Source of the DNA: an uncultured Fibrobacter sp.
GTDB lineage: Bacteria > Fibrobacterota > Fibrobacteria > Fibrobacterales > Fibrobacteraceae
DNA: 64,000 bases
Reading direction: 5' to 3'
NCBI RefSeq assembly: GCF_947305105.1
Contig: NZ_CAMZCS010000013.1
Coordinates: forward strand, 1-64,000
This document shows positions 25,085 through 34,484 of this stretch, piece after piece. The notes under the pieces are model-generated. The model saw only the letters and a program-made list of their open reading frames with translations. It did not search any database and was not told where the DNA came from. The translations under genes were made by a program, and so were the position numbers. Position 1 is the first letter of the stretch; every line of letters begins with the position of its first letter.

Positions 25085-26311
25085 TTAGAGCTTTTTGAAC
25101 ACGAGCGACGTGTTGACTCCGCCGAAGGCGAAGTTGTTGCTCATGATGTAATCAACGTCCATTTCGCGGCCGCTGCCGGTAATATAGTCGAGCGGAGCGC
25201 AAGCGGGGTCTACATTTTTGAGGTTGAGGTTCGGGCTGAACCAACCCTTGTGCATCATGTGGATGCTTGTCCAGGCTTCGATTCCGCCGCAGGCACCGAG
25301 CGTGTGGCCGATGTAGCTCTTGAGGCTGCTGATAGGCACTGCGCGCTTGCCGAGTGCATTGTAGGTGGCCCAGCTTTCGGCGTTGTCCCCCTGCGGGGTG
25401 GCAGTGCCGTGGCCGTTCACATAGCCAATCGCTTCGGGCGAGATGCCTGCATCTTCGATGGCGAGCTCCAATGCGCGTTGCATGGTTTCTGCCTTGGGCG
25501 AGGTGAGGTGATCGCCGTCGGTGTTGGTGCCAAAGCCGACAAGTTCGGCGTAAATCTTGGCTCCGCGGGCTTTTGCGTGTTCGTACTCTTCGAGGACGAG
25601 CGTGCCGCTGCCTTCGCCGATAACGAGCCCGTCGCGGTCCTTGTCATAGCTGGCGGGAGCCAGTTCGGGGTGGTCGTTCATGGTCGAGGTGGCGAACAAC
25701 GTGTCGAACACAGCGGACTGGGTCGGGTTCAGTTCTTCGGCGCCACCAGCAATCATAGCGTCTTGCATGCCGTATTTGATGTATTCGTAGGCGGTGCCGA
25801 TGCTGATACTGCCAGAAGTGCATGCCGTATTAGACGTGTAGAGGCGTCCTGTGAGGCCGAAGTACACCGCGATATTCACGGCGCAGGTCTGCGGCATGGA
25901 CTTGATGTAGGTGGTCGCCGTAATCTTGGAGCAGTCGTCGGTGACAAGCATCGAGAAAAAGTCCACTAGCGGGTAGACGCTTCCCATGCACGAACCGTAG
26001 GCGACACCCACGCGGCCCGATTGCAAAAAGGCGGGGTCTTGGTCGAGCCCGGAATCTTTGAGGGCCCTGACGGCAGATGCCGTGGCGAGCAGGGCAACGC
26101 GGCCCATCCCGCGGATTTTTTTGCGGGGCAGGTCGGGGACTTCGAAATTGACCGGCGAGGCGAGCCGGGTGTTCATTTGCGTGTAACGGTCCCAATCGTC
26201 CATGCGGACGACCTTGTTCTTGAGCTGGTGAAGACTATCGAAAATTTCGTCGACTTCGCAGCCCAGGGCGGAAATGCAGGAGCCGCCGGTAACGACAACT
26301 CTACGGGTCAT
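25085..26311 (-). CDS. Aryl-polyene beta-ketoacyl-ACP synthase (ApeR-like, FabF family)
   Basis: 408 residues from the ATG at 26311, which overlaps the ketoreductase stop (ATGA). The catalytic triad is complete: Cys in SNTACTSGSISIG, His in GYVNGHGTATPQGD and His in SLKSYIGHTLGACGG, with the C-terminal NNFAFGGVN loop. It extends the polyene chain or primes it by condensing malonyl-ACP with the acyl starter. It is the last gene of the operon, in the order ketosynthase, dehydratase, ketoreductase, ketosynthase that is typical of ApeO-P-Q-R in aryl-polyene clusters. FabF of fatty-acid synthesis is the alternative, but context argues against it. Confidence 0.9.
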   Translation of the reverse strand: MTRRVVVTGGSCISALGCEVDEIFDSLHQLKNKVVRMDDWDRYTQMNTRLASPVNFEVPDLPRKKIRGMGRVALLATASAVRALKDSGLDQDPAFLQSGRVGVAYGSCMGSVYPLVDFFSMLVTDDCSKITATTYIKSMPQTCAVNIAVYFGLTGRLYTSNTACTSGSISIGTAYEYIKYGMQDAMIAGGAEELNPTQSAVFDTLFATSTMNDHPELAPASYDKDRDGLVIGEGSGTLVLEEYEHAKARGAKIYAELVGFGTNTDGDHLTSPKAETMQRALELAIEDAGISPEAIGYVNGHGTATPQGDNAESWATYNALGKRAVPISSLKSYIGHTLGACGGIEAWTSIHMMHKGWFSPNLNLKNVDPACAPLDYITGSGREMDVDYIMSNNFAFGGVNTSLVFKKL

Positions 26312-27036
26312 GCGAGACCTCCATTGACAGAAATGACTTGACGTGTGATGTAGGCGGCTCCCTCCGAAAGGAGGAATACCACGGTGGCTGCCACTTCGGA
26401 TGGCTTGCCGACGCGCTTCATGGGCACTGCCTGCAAGATGATGTCGAGCGGGGCTTCCTTGATCATCTCGGTTTCGATGACGCCAGGGGCGACGCTGTTG
26501 ACGGTGATGTTCCTGCTCGCAAGTTCCGTGGCGAGTGCTTTGGTGGCTCCGATGATGCCCGCCTTGGATGCGCTGTAGTTCACCTGACCACGGTTGCCGA
26601 TGACGCCAGAAACCGACGAAATGGTGATGATGCGTCCGATGCGTTTGCGGCACATGGGCATGACGAGCGGATGCACGACATTGAAGAATCCGTTCAGGTT
26701 GGTGTCGAGCACCTTGTCCCACGATTCATCGCTCATGCCGGCGAATGTCATGTCGGAGCATACGCCTGCGTTAGAGACGATGCCGTAGTAGACGCCGTTT
26801 TCTTCGATGTCTTTTTCGAGAACTTCTTTGCACTGTTCGCGGTTGCAAATGTCGAATTGCAACGTGCGGATGCTACCTCCGGCGGCTTGAACCTTTTCGA
26901 CGAGGGCGTCAACAGCCGCCTTGCCGCGGTTGTAGTGCGCGACCACAGTGTAGCCGGCTTCGGCCACGGCGAGAGCAATGGCGCTGCCAATGCCTCCGCT
27001 TGCTCCTGTAATGAGAACTTGTTTCTTGTTGTCCAT
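26308..27036 (-). CDS. 3-oxoacyl-ACP reductase (ApeQ-like, FabG family)
   Basis: 242 residues from the ATG at 27036 (AAGGAACA upstream); longer starts would lie in the dehydratase gene. It is a short-chain dehydrogenase: GASGGIGSA binds NADP(H), SNAGV is the NNAG-type motif, SSVSG holds the catalytic Ser, and YSASKAG holds Tyr and Lys. It reduces the beta-keto group in each polyene cycle. It follows the dehydratase by 19 bases and overlaps the next ketosynthase by 4 bases. Confidence 0.93.
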   Translation of the reverse strand: MDNKKQVLITGASGGIGSAIALAVAEAGYTVVAHYNRGKAAVDALVEKVQAAGGSIRTLQFDICNREQCKEVLEKDIEENGVYYGIVSNAGVCSDMTFAGMSDESWDKVLDTNLNGFFNVVHPLVMPMCRKRIGRIITISSVSGVIGNRGQVNYSASKAGIIGATKALATELASRNITVNSVAPGVIETEMIKEAPLDIILQAVPMKRVGKPSEVAATVVFLLSEGAAYITRQVISVNGGLA

Positions 27037-27055
27037 TTTGTTCCTTTTGTGTTCC

Positions 27056-27520
27056 TTAATTTTCAAGTACCGCTTTGGGGTCGTCAATTTCAATCGTGTT
27101 GAGGACGGCGGTCGCGAAGACGGTGTCGCCTATGGAAATGTTTCCGTCGAAGGTGACGATGTTGTCCATGCGCATCGTCTGCCTTACAGAAATTTTTGCG
27201 ACGGAGTTCGCCGGGAAAACGGGCTTGTTTGCGGTAAAGTTGTTCACGCTCATGATAAACCCGATTTTCGGCTCTTGACCCTGTGTCTTGCCGTAGATGC
27301 CAGAAAGTGCGGAAATGCTCTGTGCCATGTATTCGAAACCGATCCAGACCGGGATCCCGTCGATGTCGTTGTCGAAGAACATGCTGCCGGGTACGATGTC
27401 CACTTCGGTGTGGATTTCGAGCTTTTCGAAGTTGTAGTCAACGACCCTGTCGAGCAGGGACATCTTCCCGGAGTGGGGAACGATTTGCATTATTGCTTCT
27501 TTTGTTTTGTATTCTTCCAT
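27056..27520 (-). CDS. 3-hydroxyacyl-ACP dehydratase (ApeP-like hotdog protein)
   Basis: 154 residues. The opening IVPHSGKMSLLDRVVDY is typical of the ApeP/FabZ-like hotdog dehydratases of aryl-polyene clusters, and WIGFEYMAQSISALSG is the central hotdog helix with its Glu. It removes water from 3-hydroxyacyl-ACP; without an enoyl reductase the double bonds stay and produce the polyene. It lies one base after the ketosynthase stop and 19 bases before the ketoreductase. Confidence 0.88.
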   Translation of the reverse strand: MEEYKTKEAIMQIVPHSGKMSLLDRVVDYNFEKLEIHTEVDIVPGSMFFDNDIDGIPVWIGFEYMAQSISALSGIYGKTQGQEPKIGFIMSVNNFTANKPVFPANSVAKISVRQTMRMDNIVTFDGNISIGDTVFATAVLNTIEIDDPKAVLEN

Positions 27521-27521
27521 T

Positions 27522-28703
27522 TTAGACCTTTTCTACGATAAGCGATACATTGCAGCCGCCGAAGGCGAAAGAGTTGCTTTGGATGCGACGGATGCCTTTG
27601 CATCGGTCACCTTGGCGTACAAGGTGGACTGCGGGAATTTCGGGATCGAATTCCCCGTCGTAAAGGTGGACGGGCAAAAGCCCTTCGGGGTTGGAGTCCG
27701 AAAGTACCATGCAGCAGAAAGCGAGTTCCAAGGCACCGGCCGCACCGAGTGTGTGCCCGGTAAGCGCTTTGGTGGAACTGCAGGGGACGTTGTCGCCGAA
27801 CACTTTGTGTACGGCGATGCCTTCCATGGAGTCGTTCAGGCGGGTGCCCGTGCCGTGGAGGTTGATATAGCCGATGTCGCTTGGTTCCAGGCAAGCGTCT
27901 TTGAGTGCGCTTTCCATGGCGCGGCGAGCGCCTTCGCCATCGGCCCTCGGGGCGGTGATGTGGTCGGCGTCGGCGCTTTCACCGATGCCGGTAATCTTGA
28001 ATTTTGCGTTGCCGGGTTCCCTTGTGACAAGGAAGAATGCAGAGCCGTCGCCGAGGGTGATGCCTGTGCGGTTCTTGCTGAAGGGGTTGGTAGGTGTCGG
28101 GGAGACGGCCGCGAGTGAATTGAACCCGAGGACGACCGCTAACGAGGCGATGTCTACGCCTCCGATGATGGCTGCGTCGCAATCCCCTGCATAAATGTGG
28201 TGGCGTGCGGTCGCAATAGCGGTGGCACTCGAGCCGCATGCGGTGGACTGTAGTGCGCACGGGCCGTGGATGCCGAATCTGGACATGATGTATTCTAGCG
28301 GGAAGTCTGCCTTCTGCTTGTCCAGTTTGTACCCTGCGGGGAATTCTCCGTGCTGCTTATGGTAACGTAGCGCATTGATGGAAATTTCGGAACCGTTGTC
28401 GCACGACCCGATAAAGGTGCCGATGCGCCCAGCGCCATATTTGTCGATGGCCGCCTGCACGCTTTGAGCTATGTCGCGCAGCGAAATTTCGGCGAGGCGG
28501 TTGATTCGTTCGTTGTAGTAGGGGTTTTCCGGTGCAGGGAAATCTGTTGTATCGATATTCGAAACGCAGAAACGTTCTGCGCCGTGTTCTAGCGTGGTGA
28601 AATCCCCGCGTTGCCCGTTAATAAGTTTGTCAAAAACCTGGGCCTTATCGTGGCCGAGTACAGAATGGAAACTAAAATCTTGTATGTAGAGCGGCTGGTT
28701 CAC
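27522..28703 (-). CDS. Aryl-polyene beta-ketoacyl-ACP synthase (ApeO-like)
   Basis: 393 residues. The active-site Cys is in QSTACGSSATAI, the first His in GYINLHGTGTRLND and the second in STKALTGHTLGAAGALE; the C-terminal loop NSFAFGGCN is intact. In characterised clusters this enzyme pairs with the chain-length-factor protein (ApeC) encoded here at 37427-38107 on the other strand. The start overlaps the preceding lipoprotein stop by 4 bases. Confidence 0.9.
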   Translation of the reverse strand: MNQPLYIQDFSFHSVLGHDKAQVFDKLINGQRGDFTTLEHGAERFCVSNIDTTDFPAPENPYYNERINRLAEISLRDIAQSVQAAIDKYGAGRIGTFIGSCDNGSEISINALRYHKQHGEFPAGYKLDKQKADFPLEYIMSRFGIHGPCALQSTACGSSATAIATARHHIYAGDCDAAIIGGVDIASLAVVLGFNSLAAVSPTPTNPFSKNRTGITLGDGSAFFLVTREPGNAKFKITGIGESADADHITAPRADGEGARRAMESALKDACLEPSDIGYINLHGTGTRLNDSMEGIAVHKVFGDNVPCSSTKALTGHTLGAAGALELAFCCMVLSDSNPEGLLPVHLYDGEFDPEIPAVHLVRQGDRCKGIRRIQSNSFAFGGCNVSLIVEKV

Positions 28704-29305
28704 TGTGCCTGCCCTCCGGTCACTGTGTAGCTGTAGTTGCGTAGGGAATTTGCCAGTTCGATGGTATTCCCGTTTTTTCGGATAGTGAGGATGTCCGTAC
28801 TCCCTTTGGAAAGTTTGCGGACGGTCGTGTCCCCTTCGGTTGTCTCGGTCAGCGTGAATCCGTACGATTCAAAATGCGGTTTGAGAACGGCCATGTCGAA
28901 ATAGCAGAGCTGGATATCGGCGATGATATATTCCGCTTTGATTTTCCCCATGTCCATCAGGGTGCTGTTGAAGCGGATGGAATCCCGCGAGCAGGTGATT
29001 TCGGCCAGCGTATTGCCGAAGGAACTGAACAAGACGACGCTTAAGAGCGAATCGTTCATGCGCATCCAGGCGTCCATCGAGAATTCTTTTTCACCATAAC
29101 GCCCGTCGATATGCTGGGGAGCATCCATCGAGAACCCACTGCCAGAAATATCGAGCAGGTGAACAAAACTATCGTCGGTGTAGTAAACCGGTTCCACGGA
29201 TAGTTTATTTTGGTTGCTGTGGCAACAGCACAGGAGCATACCAGCCATCGCGATGAGGACTTGAGCCAAACCAAATGCGCTATGATGATTGCCGTTAGAA
29301 TTCAT
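28700..29305 (-). CDS. DUF3261-type lipoprotein of the aryl-polyene cluster (ApeN-like)
   Basis: 201 residues. A hydrophobic N-terminal segment ends in a Cys-rich site (GMLLCCCHS), which fits a lipoprotein signal, although the exact modified Cys is not clear. The rest matches DUF3261 proteins in size and position, between the MMPL exporter and the ketosynthase. It is thought to help place the polyene lipid in the outer membrane, but the function is not proven. It starts 27 bases after the exporter gene. Confidence 0.75.
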   Translation of the reverse strand: MNSNGNHHSAFGLAQVLIAMAGMLLCCCHSNQNKLSVEPVYYTDDSFVHLLDISGSGFSMDAPQHIDGRYGEKEFSMDAWMRMNDSLLSVVLFSSFGNTLAEITCSRDSIRFNSTLMDMGKIKAEYIIADIQLCYFDMAVLKPHFESYGFTLTETTEGDTTVRKLSKGSTDILTIRKNGNTIELANSLRNYSYTVTGGQAQ

Positions 29306-29332
29306 CGGGTCAAAGATAGAAAAGTTGGGGGG

Positions 29333-31669
29333 TCAGTTCCGTTCTTGGGTAAGTGGAGAAAGGAGGAAGCAGGTCAGTGTGCCAATAAATATCGATAATC
29401 CGAAGACATGCACGGGCTGGAACTCGCTAAAGGAGAGCGTTCCGAACGAAAGTACCGTCGTGGCCGCCGAAAGGGCAATGGCGAGAGCCGTCGTGCCGAC
29501 GTGGTTGCTCCCTTCGCGGAAGAAGAGCGAGTAGTCGATCCCGACCCCTAGGGTGAGAATGACGCCCGCGATGGCGAAGAAGTTGAAGTCGATTCCGGCC
29601 AGACCAAAAATACTTGCGACCGCGATGCCTGCGCATACGGGAATGCGGATAATCTTGAATGCGGTCTTCAGGTTGTACACGGGAATGAAGATGATGAACA
29701 TGAGTAAGTTCGTGATGGCGACGAGAATAATCAGGATGTGCGATATGTCTGTGAGGGACTTGCTGATTTCTGGTACTTTGTTCACGAAGTAGACTCCGTC
29801 GCAGCCGTCGGCAAGCCTAGGCAGTGCGGCAGCGTCTTTCACGTGGAGCGGGAAGACGGCGCTGTAGTAGGCACTGTCGATTTTCCCGAGCCAGAGCGTT
29901 TGCAATGCGCTTTGCCAATCGCTGGGGAACGAGTCTTCGGGGGTGATGGCGCTGAAGTTATCGAGGCTCTTTTGGAACAGGGAGTCACTGCCAAGTTGCT
30001 GTGATTTTAGGAAATCTGCGGCGTCACCTTGCAGTGCTTGTTTGATGGTCGCAAAATCTTCTTGCTGCCGTTTTTGCGATGGGACAAAGTAACTCATGGC
30101 AAGGTAGTTGCGGAAGACGGAATCCTTTTTCCCTTGTTCCATCTTGCGTACAAATACTTCTTCTTTTTGCAAAACATCTTCGGCCGACGCCCCTTTGACG
30201 ATGTAGTAGCTGCCGCTCATGCCGAAATCAATGACCTTGTTTGCAAGGAACTCAGATTCTTTGAGGGAATCGGATACGGTGTAGAGGTTGTGCAAGTCGG
30301 TCTGGATGTTCAGGCGGATGAGCCCTGGAATGGCGAGCGCACAGAGCAATGCCGGTAGCGCGATTTTCAGCGGCCAGCGCAGGCGGTAGTACCAGTCGTA
30401 CATGTGCGAAAGCGATGTGGCGAAGCGAGTCGCTTGCCCAGCATGGGCCGCCTTTGCTTTGGGGAATGCCTGGAAGAGGAACAACGTTGTGCAAAGTGCG
30501 CTTGCGAGCCCAGTGGCGGAGAATAGGGCCATCTGCCTCAGGAGCGGGAATGGTGCCACGGAAAGTGCAATATAGCCCAGTTCGGTTGTTGTGAACCCGA
30601 GGATTAGCCCCTTAAAAATGCGTTTGCGGACTTCTCTGCCATCGTGATTTTCGTTGGCGAATTTCCAATCGGTGAAAAAGTGGATGGCGTAGTCGATGCT
30701 GATGCCAATGATGCTCGTGCCGAATACCAGCGTGAACATGTGAATTTCCCCGAATGCGCTCCATGTGATGGCGAGAGCCGATACGACGGCCATGAGGATG
30801 GAGAACAGCGTGCTCGCGATGGGGATGAATGTCCTGAAAATAGCGATGAGGAGAGCTAGCGCGAGAATGATAGAGATAGTTGAAATCCAGGTGATTTCTT
30901 TTTGAGCGTTCTTGGAACTTTCGTAACTGTGGAACGGGACTCCCGACTTGGCGACAGAAATACCCGGATAACGTTCACGGAGGGTGTCGATTGCGGCATT
31001 GACCTGTTCCAGCACATGTCCTTCGCCTGCAATTCCCTTTTCGCCGGGCCGGATTTTTGCACTCCAGAAAATGTATGTCTTGGTAGAGTCGCTTGCGACG
31101 AGGCGCCCTTCTTTGAGGGAGAGCTTGTTCGAAAGCAGGGGAGAGTGCATCGTGAATCGCTCAAAGGCGTGCGCTCCGAGCAGGTAAGGGTCTTCTTCGA
31201 GGTGGGAAAGGTCGCTTAGGCTGAATGCGCCGTAAATGCGCTGGAGCGCTTCGTCGCGTGCGAATTGTACTCCCGCCGTGCTGGCGAGCGCCTGTATGTA
31301 GGTATCCCCGAGCAACGAGAAACGGTGATGGTAGGTGTATTCGGCAGTTCCTTCGAGGGCTCCGTCGGATACCATGTAACGGATAGATTCCAGCCTGGGG
31401 TCGCCTTTCAAAGTGGAGTCGAACCAGTCCGCCGCATCGCATGCGGTCTGGAAATCCTCGTGGCCTACGAGGATGTTCAACTGGTTCATGGTCTGTTCGC
31501 CCATCTTCTTTTCGGCATCGCCGACTTCTTTGAGCGAATTTGCCGTAGGGAGGATAGAGTAAAGCGACGTGTCGATGTTCCAGGGGCGCGCGCACAATGC
31601 AAGCACGAGCATGGTGACATGCACCATGCTCCAGATGGCGATACCTATGAATTTCGACTTATTTTTCAA
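29333..31669 (-). CDS. MMPL/RND-family exporter (ApeM-like)
   Basis: 778 residues. It has the twofold MMPL layout: an N-terminal membrane helix, a large periplasmic loop, a group of five to six helices (from about residue 255), another loop and a second group at the C-terminus. The motif GISIDYAIHFFTD in the first half and GVGIDYSLFFREG in the second are the conserved Asp/Tyr motif of this family. It probably moves the aryl-polyene lipid across or out of the inner membrane. It overlaps the LolA-like gene by 11 bases. Confidence 0.92.
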   Translation of the reverse strand: MKNKSKFIGIAIWSMVHVTMLVLALCARPWNIDTSLYSILPTANSLKEVGDAEKKMGEQTMNQLNILVGHEDFQTACDAADWFDSTLKGDPRLESIRYMVSDGALEGTAEYTYHHRFSLLGDTYIQALASTAGVQFARDEALQRIYGAFSLSDLSHLEEDPYLLGAHAFERFTMHSPLLSNKLSLKEGRLVASDSTKTYIFWSAKIRPGEKGIAGEGHVLEQVNAAIDTLRERYPGISVAKSGVPFHSYESSKNAQKEITWISTISIILALALLIAIFRTFIPIASTLFSILMAVVSALAITWSAFGEIHMFTLVFGTSIIGISIDYAIHFFTDWKFANENHDGREVRKRIFKGLILGFTTTELGYIALSVAPFPLLRQMALFSATGLASALCTTLFLFQAFPKAKAAHAGQATRFATSLSHMYDWYYRLRWPLKIALPALLCALAIPGLIRLNIQTDLHNLYTVSDSLKESEFLANKVIDFGMSGSYYIVKGASAEDVLQKEEVFVRKMEQGKKDSVFRNYLAMSYFVPSQKRQQEDFATIKQALQGDAADFLKSQQLGSDSLFQKSLDNFSAITPEDSFPSDWQSALQTLWLGKIDSAYYSAVFPLHVKDAAALPRLADGCDGVYFVNKVPEISKSLTDISHILIILVAITNLLMFIIFIPVYNLKTAFKIIRIPVCAGIAVASIFGLAGIDFNFFAIAGVILTLGVGIDYSLFFREGSNHVGTTALAIALSAATTVLSFGTLSFSEFQPVHVFGLSIFIGTLTCFLLSPLTQERN

Positions 31670-32321
31670 GGAGAGCCTTTTCTTTGGCGGTAAGTTCGCT
31701 ACTGGGCTTGGGGTTTGAAAGTTCGTATAGGAGGGGGCTCCCGCTCCCGTCTACCAATTTTATGCGTTCTAGCCAGGCGCTCCCGCTCAGTTCGATGGAC
31801 TGGATTGTCTTTTTCACGGAGGATTCCCTCGGGACAAGGCCCACTGTCCAGTTTTTCCCGTGTCTGTCGAAAAACACGTGGAATCCGGCTTGCAACTTGG
31901 CTGTGCTGCCCGAAAAAACGGACTGGATTGTCTTGGCAATTTGTGCGAAGACTACGTTATCCTTGGCGCTGACTTCGCTGCGCGTACCATTCGCGTTCTG
32001 TTGTACCATCCCGGATTCGGTAATGGCGAGCTGGCTTGCGAAGGGCTTTTCGGTATCCCAGAGGAGACCGTTCCCGTTTGCGATGGTGAATTTCCCGACC
32101 GATACAAATTCCCGGTTGAGCTGCGCGATGAACTTGGTCTGCTTGAAATCTCCGCGCACGACTTTGTGTGCGGTCATGGGAGCAAAGGTGCTGTCGATGG
32201 CCGTGGATTCGCTATCCTTGACGGGGTGCTTCCAGATTTCTCCTTCGGCGGAGAATCCGTTTGTGGCAAGTAGCGCGCAGGCGCAGAACAGAATGGTGGC
32301 AAATTTCATCGGGCTTAGCAT
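31659..32321 (-). CDS. LolA-like outer-membrane carrier (ApeL-like)
   Basis: 220 residues. A signal peptide covers about residues 1-25 (ending near GFSAEG). The motif VVRGDFKQTKFIAQLNRE followed by SVGKFTIANGNGLLWDTEKP is typical of LolA-type carriers in aryl-polyene clusters. The protein probably ferries the polyene lipid through the periplasm. The ATG at 32321 is used here; an ATG four codons later (32309) would give a more usual signal peptide and is equally possible. Confidence 0.82.
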   Translation of the reverse strand: MLSPMKFATILFCACALLATNGFSAEGEIWKHPVKDSESTAIDSTFAPMTAHKVVRGDFKQTKFIAQLNREFVSVGKFTIANGNGLLWDTEKPFASQLAITESGMVQQNANGTRSEVSAKDNVVFAQIAKTIQSVFSGSTAKLQAGFHVFFDRHGKNWTVGLVPRESSVKKTIQSIELSGSAWLERIKLVDGSGSPLLYELSNPKPSSELTAKEKALLEK

Positions 32322-32327
32322 GGTGAA

Positions 32328-32771
32328 CTATCCGTTCGCGTTAGCGAGTTTCTGCCGGTAGGCTTCAATTTTTTCAACGAGTTGCCTGGGGGAGACGAGG
32401 CTTGTTTCGCGAGTCCTCATGTCGACGGCCATTTGTGTCGATTCCGCCTTGGTGGTCACCTTGCCGGTCTCGATGTCGACGAAGGTATAGGAAAGACGGA
32501 GCCCGAATTCGTATTCGGTGATTTTCGCCGTGACGCGGACCTTTTGGCGGAACTGGAGCGGCCTCATGTACTTGACATGAACATCGACTACGGGCCAACC
32601 AAACCCGTCTTTTTCCATGTCTATGTAGGTGTAACCGATTTTATCGAGGAGTGCGCAGCGGGCCCTTTCCATGAAGTTGATGTAGTTGCCGTGCCACATG
32701 ATTTGCATCGGGTCGACTTCGTAAAAGGCGACTTCGATGTCGATGGAATTTTCAATGATGGGTTCGCTCAT
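32328..32771 (-). CDS. Acyl thioesterase (ApeK-like, 4HBT family)
   Basis: 147 residues from the ATG at 32771, which overlaps the acyltransferase stop (ATGA). The hotdog signature EVAFYEVDPMQIMWHGNYIN has the catalytic Asp of 4-hydroxybenzoyl-CoA thioesterase-like proteins. It could release or edit the polyene chain. Gene order (acyltransferase, thioesterase, LolA-like, MMPL) is the standard one. Confidence 0.85.
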   Translation of the reverse strand: MSEPIIENSIDIEVAFYEVDPMQIMWHGNYINFMERARCALLDKIGYTYIDMEKDGFGWPVVDVHVKYMRPLQFRQKVRVTAKITEYEFGLRLSYTFVDIETGKVTTKAESTQMAVDMRTRETSLVSPRQLVEKIEAYRQKLANANG

Positions 32772-33742
32772 GGCTGTTGTTCCTTTTTTTCCCAAAAATC
32801 AAAAAAGTTGTACCACTGGTAGGGATGCTCGCAGCAGCATTCTTCGACAAATGCGATGTATTCTTCTATCAGCGGCTGGATTTGTTGTTTCCGTTCTTTG
32901 CGGCTGCCCGAAAATTGGGTCGAAGCCTTGCGGATCTTGAATTCGTATTTGGAGTTCAGGCTGAAATTCTTGCAGCGGATACCGGCACCGAAATAGACGG
33001 GGGCGCCGAGGATGCTTGCGAGTATGAAGGTCCCCTCTGGAAATTCGGCCCATTCTCCGAAAAACTTGGCACGGAGAGTCCGTCCGCGGTTTGTGGCGGA
33101 GGTCCTGTCGCCGGCGATGACAATGAGATAGCCCTTGTCTATCTTGTCCTTGATCATGATTGCCGAATCGACGCCGATGTCGCTTGCGTTGATGAGGTTA
33201 TCCATCAATTCCGGGTTCAGTTTGCGTAGGAGATCGTTATACTTGGAAGTACTTTCGATGTCGACGATGGGGCAGATACGCAAATCCTTGATTTTGGCAT
33301 TCCCGTCGATATCGCCTAGGGACCGGAACATGTCCAAGTTGCCGAGGTGAGAACTCAATAAGATGGCACCATGCCCTGTTGTGAGGAATTTCTGGAATTC
33401 TTTTAGTTCGGGGCTAGGTTCCAAGTCCGACACGTTCAGGCGTCCCATCCAGCTGAGCATCTTTTCGAGCATCTGGAGTGCGAAACAGAGAACGTGCTTG
33501 TAGCAGTCAAGTGTTGTCGGGCTTTTTCGCCCGGTCGCTTTTGCCACCTTTTCGAGGTAGGCTCTCGAGTTTTTCCGGATGGGTTTTGCGCCGAGGAAAA
33601 AGAAAAAGCATATTATGGCGGATATCGTTACAATCAGGGGACGCGGCAGGTACTTTGCCATGAGGAGCATGAAGGTGAACGTCCAGGACGTTCCCGACGA
33701 TACTTCCTTGTGCTCGGACCAGTGTTCCTGAGAGTTATCCAT
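32768..33742 (-). CDS. LpxL/HtrB-type acyltransferase (C-terminal half of ApeJ as a separate gene)
   Basis: 324 residues. A membrane segment lies at about residues 28-53 and the HxxxxD-type site is in LLSSHLGNLDMF. Also seen is the downstream Arg-rich block AGDRTSATNRG. In enterobacterial clusters a glycosyltransferase and this acyltransferase are fused in ApeJ; here they are two genes overlapping by 8 bases. The enzyme probably transfers an acyl group or the polyene to the lipid anchor. Confidence 0.85.
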   Translation of the reverse strand: MDNSQEHWSEHKEVSSGTSWTFTFMLLMAKYLPRPLIVTISAIICFFFFLGAKPIRKNSRAYLEKVAKATGRKSPTTLDCYKHVLCFALQMLEKMLSWMGRLNVSDLEPSPELKEFQKFLTTGHGAILLSSHLGNLDMFRSLGDIDGNAKIKDLRICPIVDIESTSKYNDLLRKLNPELMDNLINASDIGVDSAIMIKDKIDKGYLIVIAGDRTSATNRGRTLRAKFFGEWAEFPEGTFILASILGAPVYFGAGIRCKNFSLNSKYEFKIRKASTQFSGSRKERKQQIQPLIEEYIAFVEECCCEHPYQWYNFFDFWEKKEQQP

Positions 33743-34481
33743 TTTTCTTGATTTTCCTCAAAAGCAGGATGGGGAGGCGGAATACCATGCCGAAGAAAAG
33801 CTTGGTGTGCAGCCATGAAATGGAAATGTTGTCCCGAACCATCCTGAAGTTGGAAATACCGTTTTCCGGGTACCGGACCTGGATGGGGTAGAAATTCATC
33901 TTCACGTTTCTCCACTTGAGCCTTACGAGAATTTCGATATCGAAACCCATGCGGAAGTCGGAAAGTTTGCGGATAACAGGGAGAGTCGGTTCAATCGGAT
34001 AAATGCGGAATCCGCACATGGCGTCGGGAATGTCGAACGAGAGCGTCTCGACGGCAATCCAGAAGTTCGTAATCTTGCGGCCGTTTTCGCGGCTCTTGGG
34101 CACGGATTCATCGTACTGCGGAAAACCGGCGATGAGATTTCCGGGGTGCTTCTTGGAGGCCTTGACGAAAAATTCCAATGCGCCCAGGTCGTGTTGCCCG
34201 TCGGCGTCGACTTGTATGGCGTAAGAGAAACCGGCCTCGGATGCGGCTTCGATTCCCTTTGACACGGCATACCCTTTCCCGCAGTTTTTAGCGTAGGAGA
34301 TGAGCGTGATTTCTGGAATCCTCTGGGCAATGTCTTCGAGAACCTTCTTGGCTTCGGGGGTGTTCCCGTCGTCGACTATGAACACATGAAGCCCTTTTTT
34401 GATGATTTCCTTGGCTACCGCCTCAACGGTGCCTTCGTGCCTGTATACGGGGATGATTGCGCAATAAGCTGTATTTTCCAT
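33735..34481 (-). CDS. GT2 glycosyltransferase (N-terminal half of ApeJ as a separate gene)
   Basis: 248 residues. It is a family 2 glycosyltransferase: IIPVYRHEGT at the start, FIVDDGNT and the DxD motif in IQVDADGQHDLGA. The C-terminus is hydrophobic and basic (RLPILLLRKIKK), which could bind the membrane. It probably adds a sugar to the lipid anchor of the aryl polyene. The start lies 3 bases after the stop of the fusion gene. Confidence 0.88.
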   Translation of the reverse strand: MENTAYCAIIPVYRHEGTVEAVAKEIIKKGLHVFIVDDGNTPEAKKVLEDIAQRIPEITLISYAKNCGKGYAVSKGIEAASEAGFSYAIQVDADGQHDLGALEFFVKASKKHPGNLIAGFPQYDESVPKSRENGRKITNFWIAVETLSFDIPDAMCGFRIYPIEPTLPVIRKLSDFRMGFDIEILVRLKWRNVKMNFYPIQVRYPENGISNFRMVRDNISISWLHTKLFFGMVFRLPILLLRKIKKNG

Positions 34482-34484
34482 AGT

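Noticed and set aside
25085-28703. Primary fatty-acid synthesis genes (fabF, fabG, fabZ)
   Set aside because: The surrounding exporter, LolA-like, DUF3261, thioesterase and AMP-ligase genes and the gene order identify an aryl-polyene cluster.
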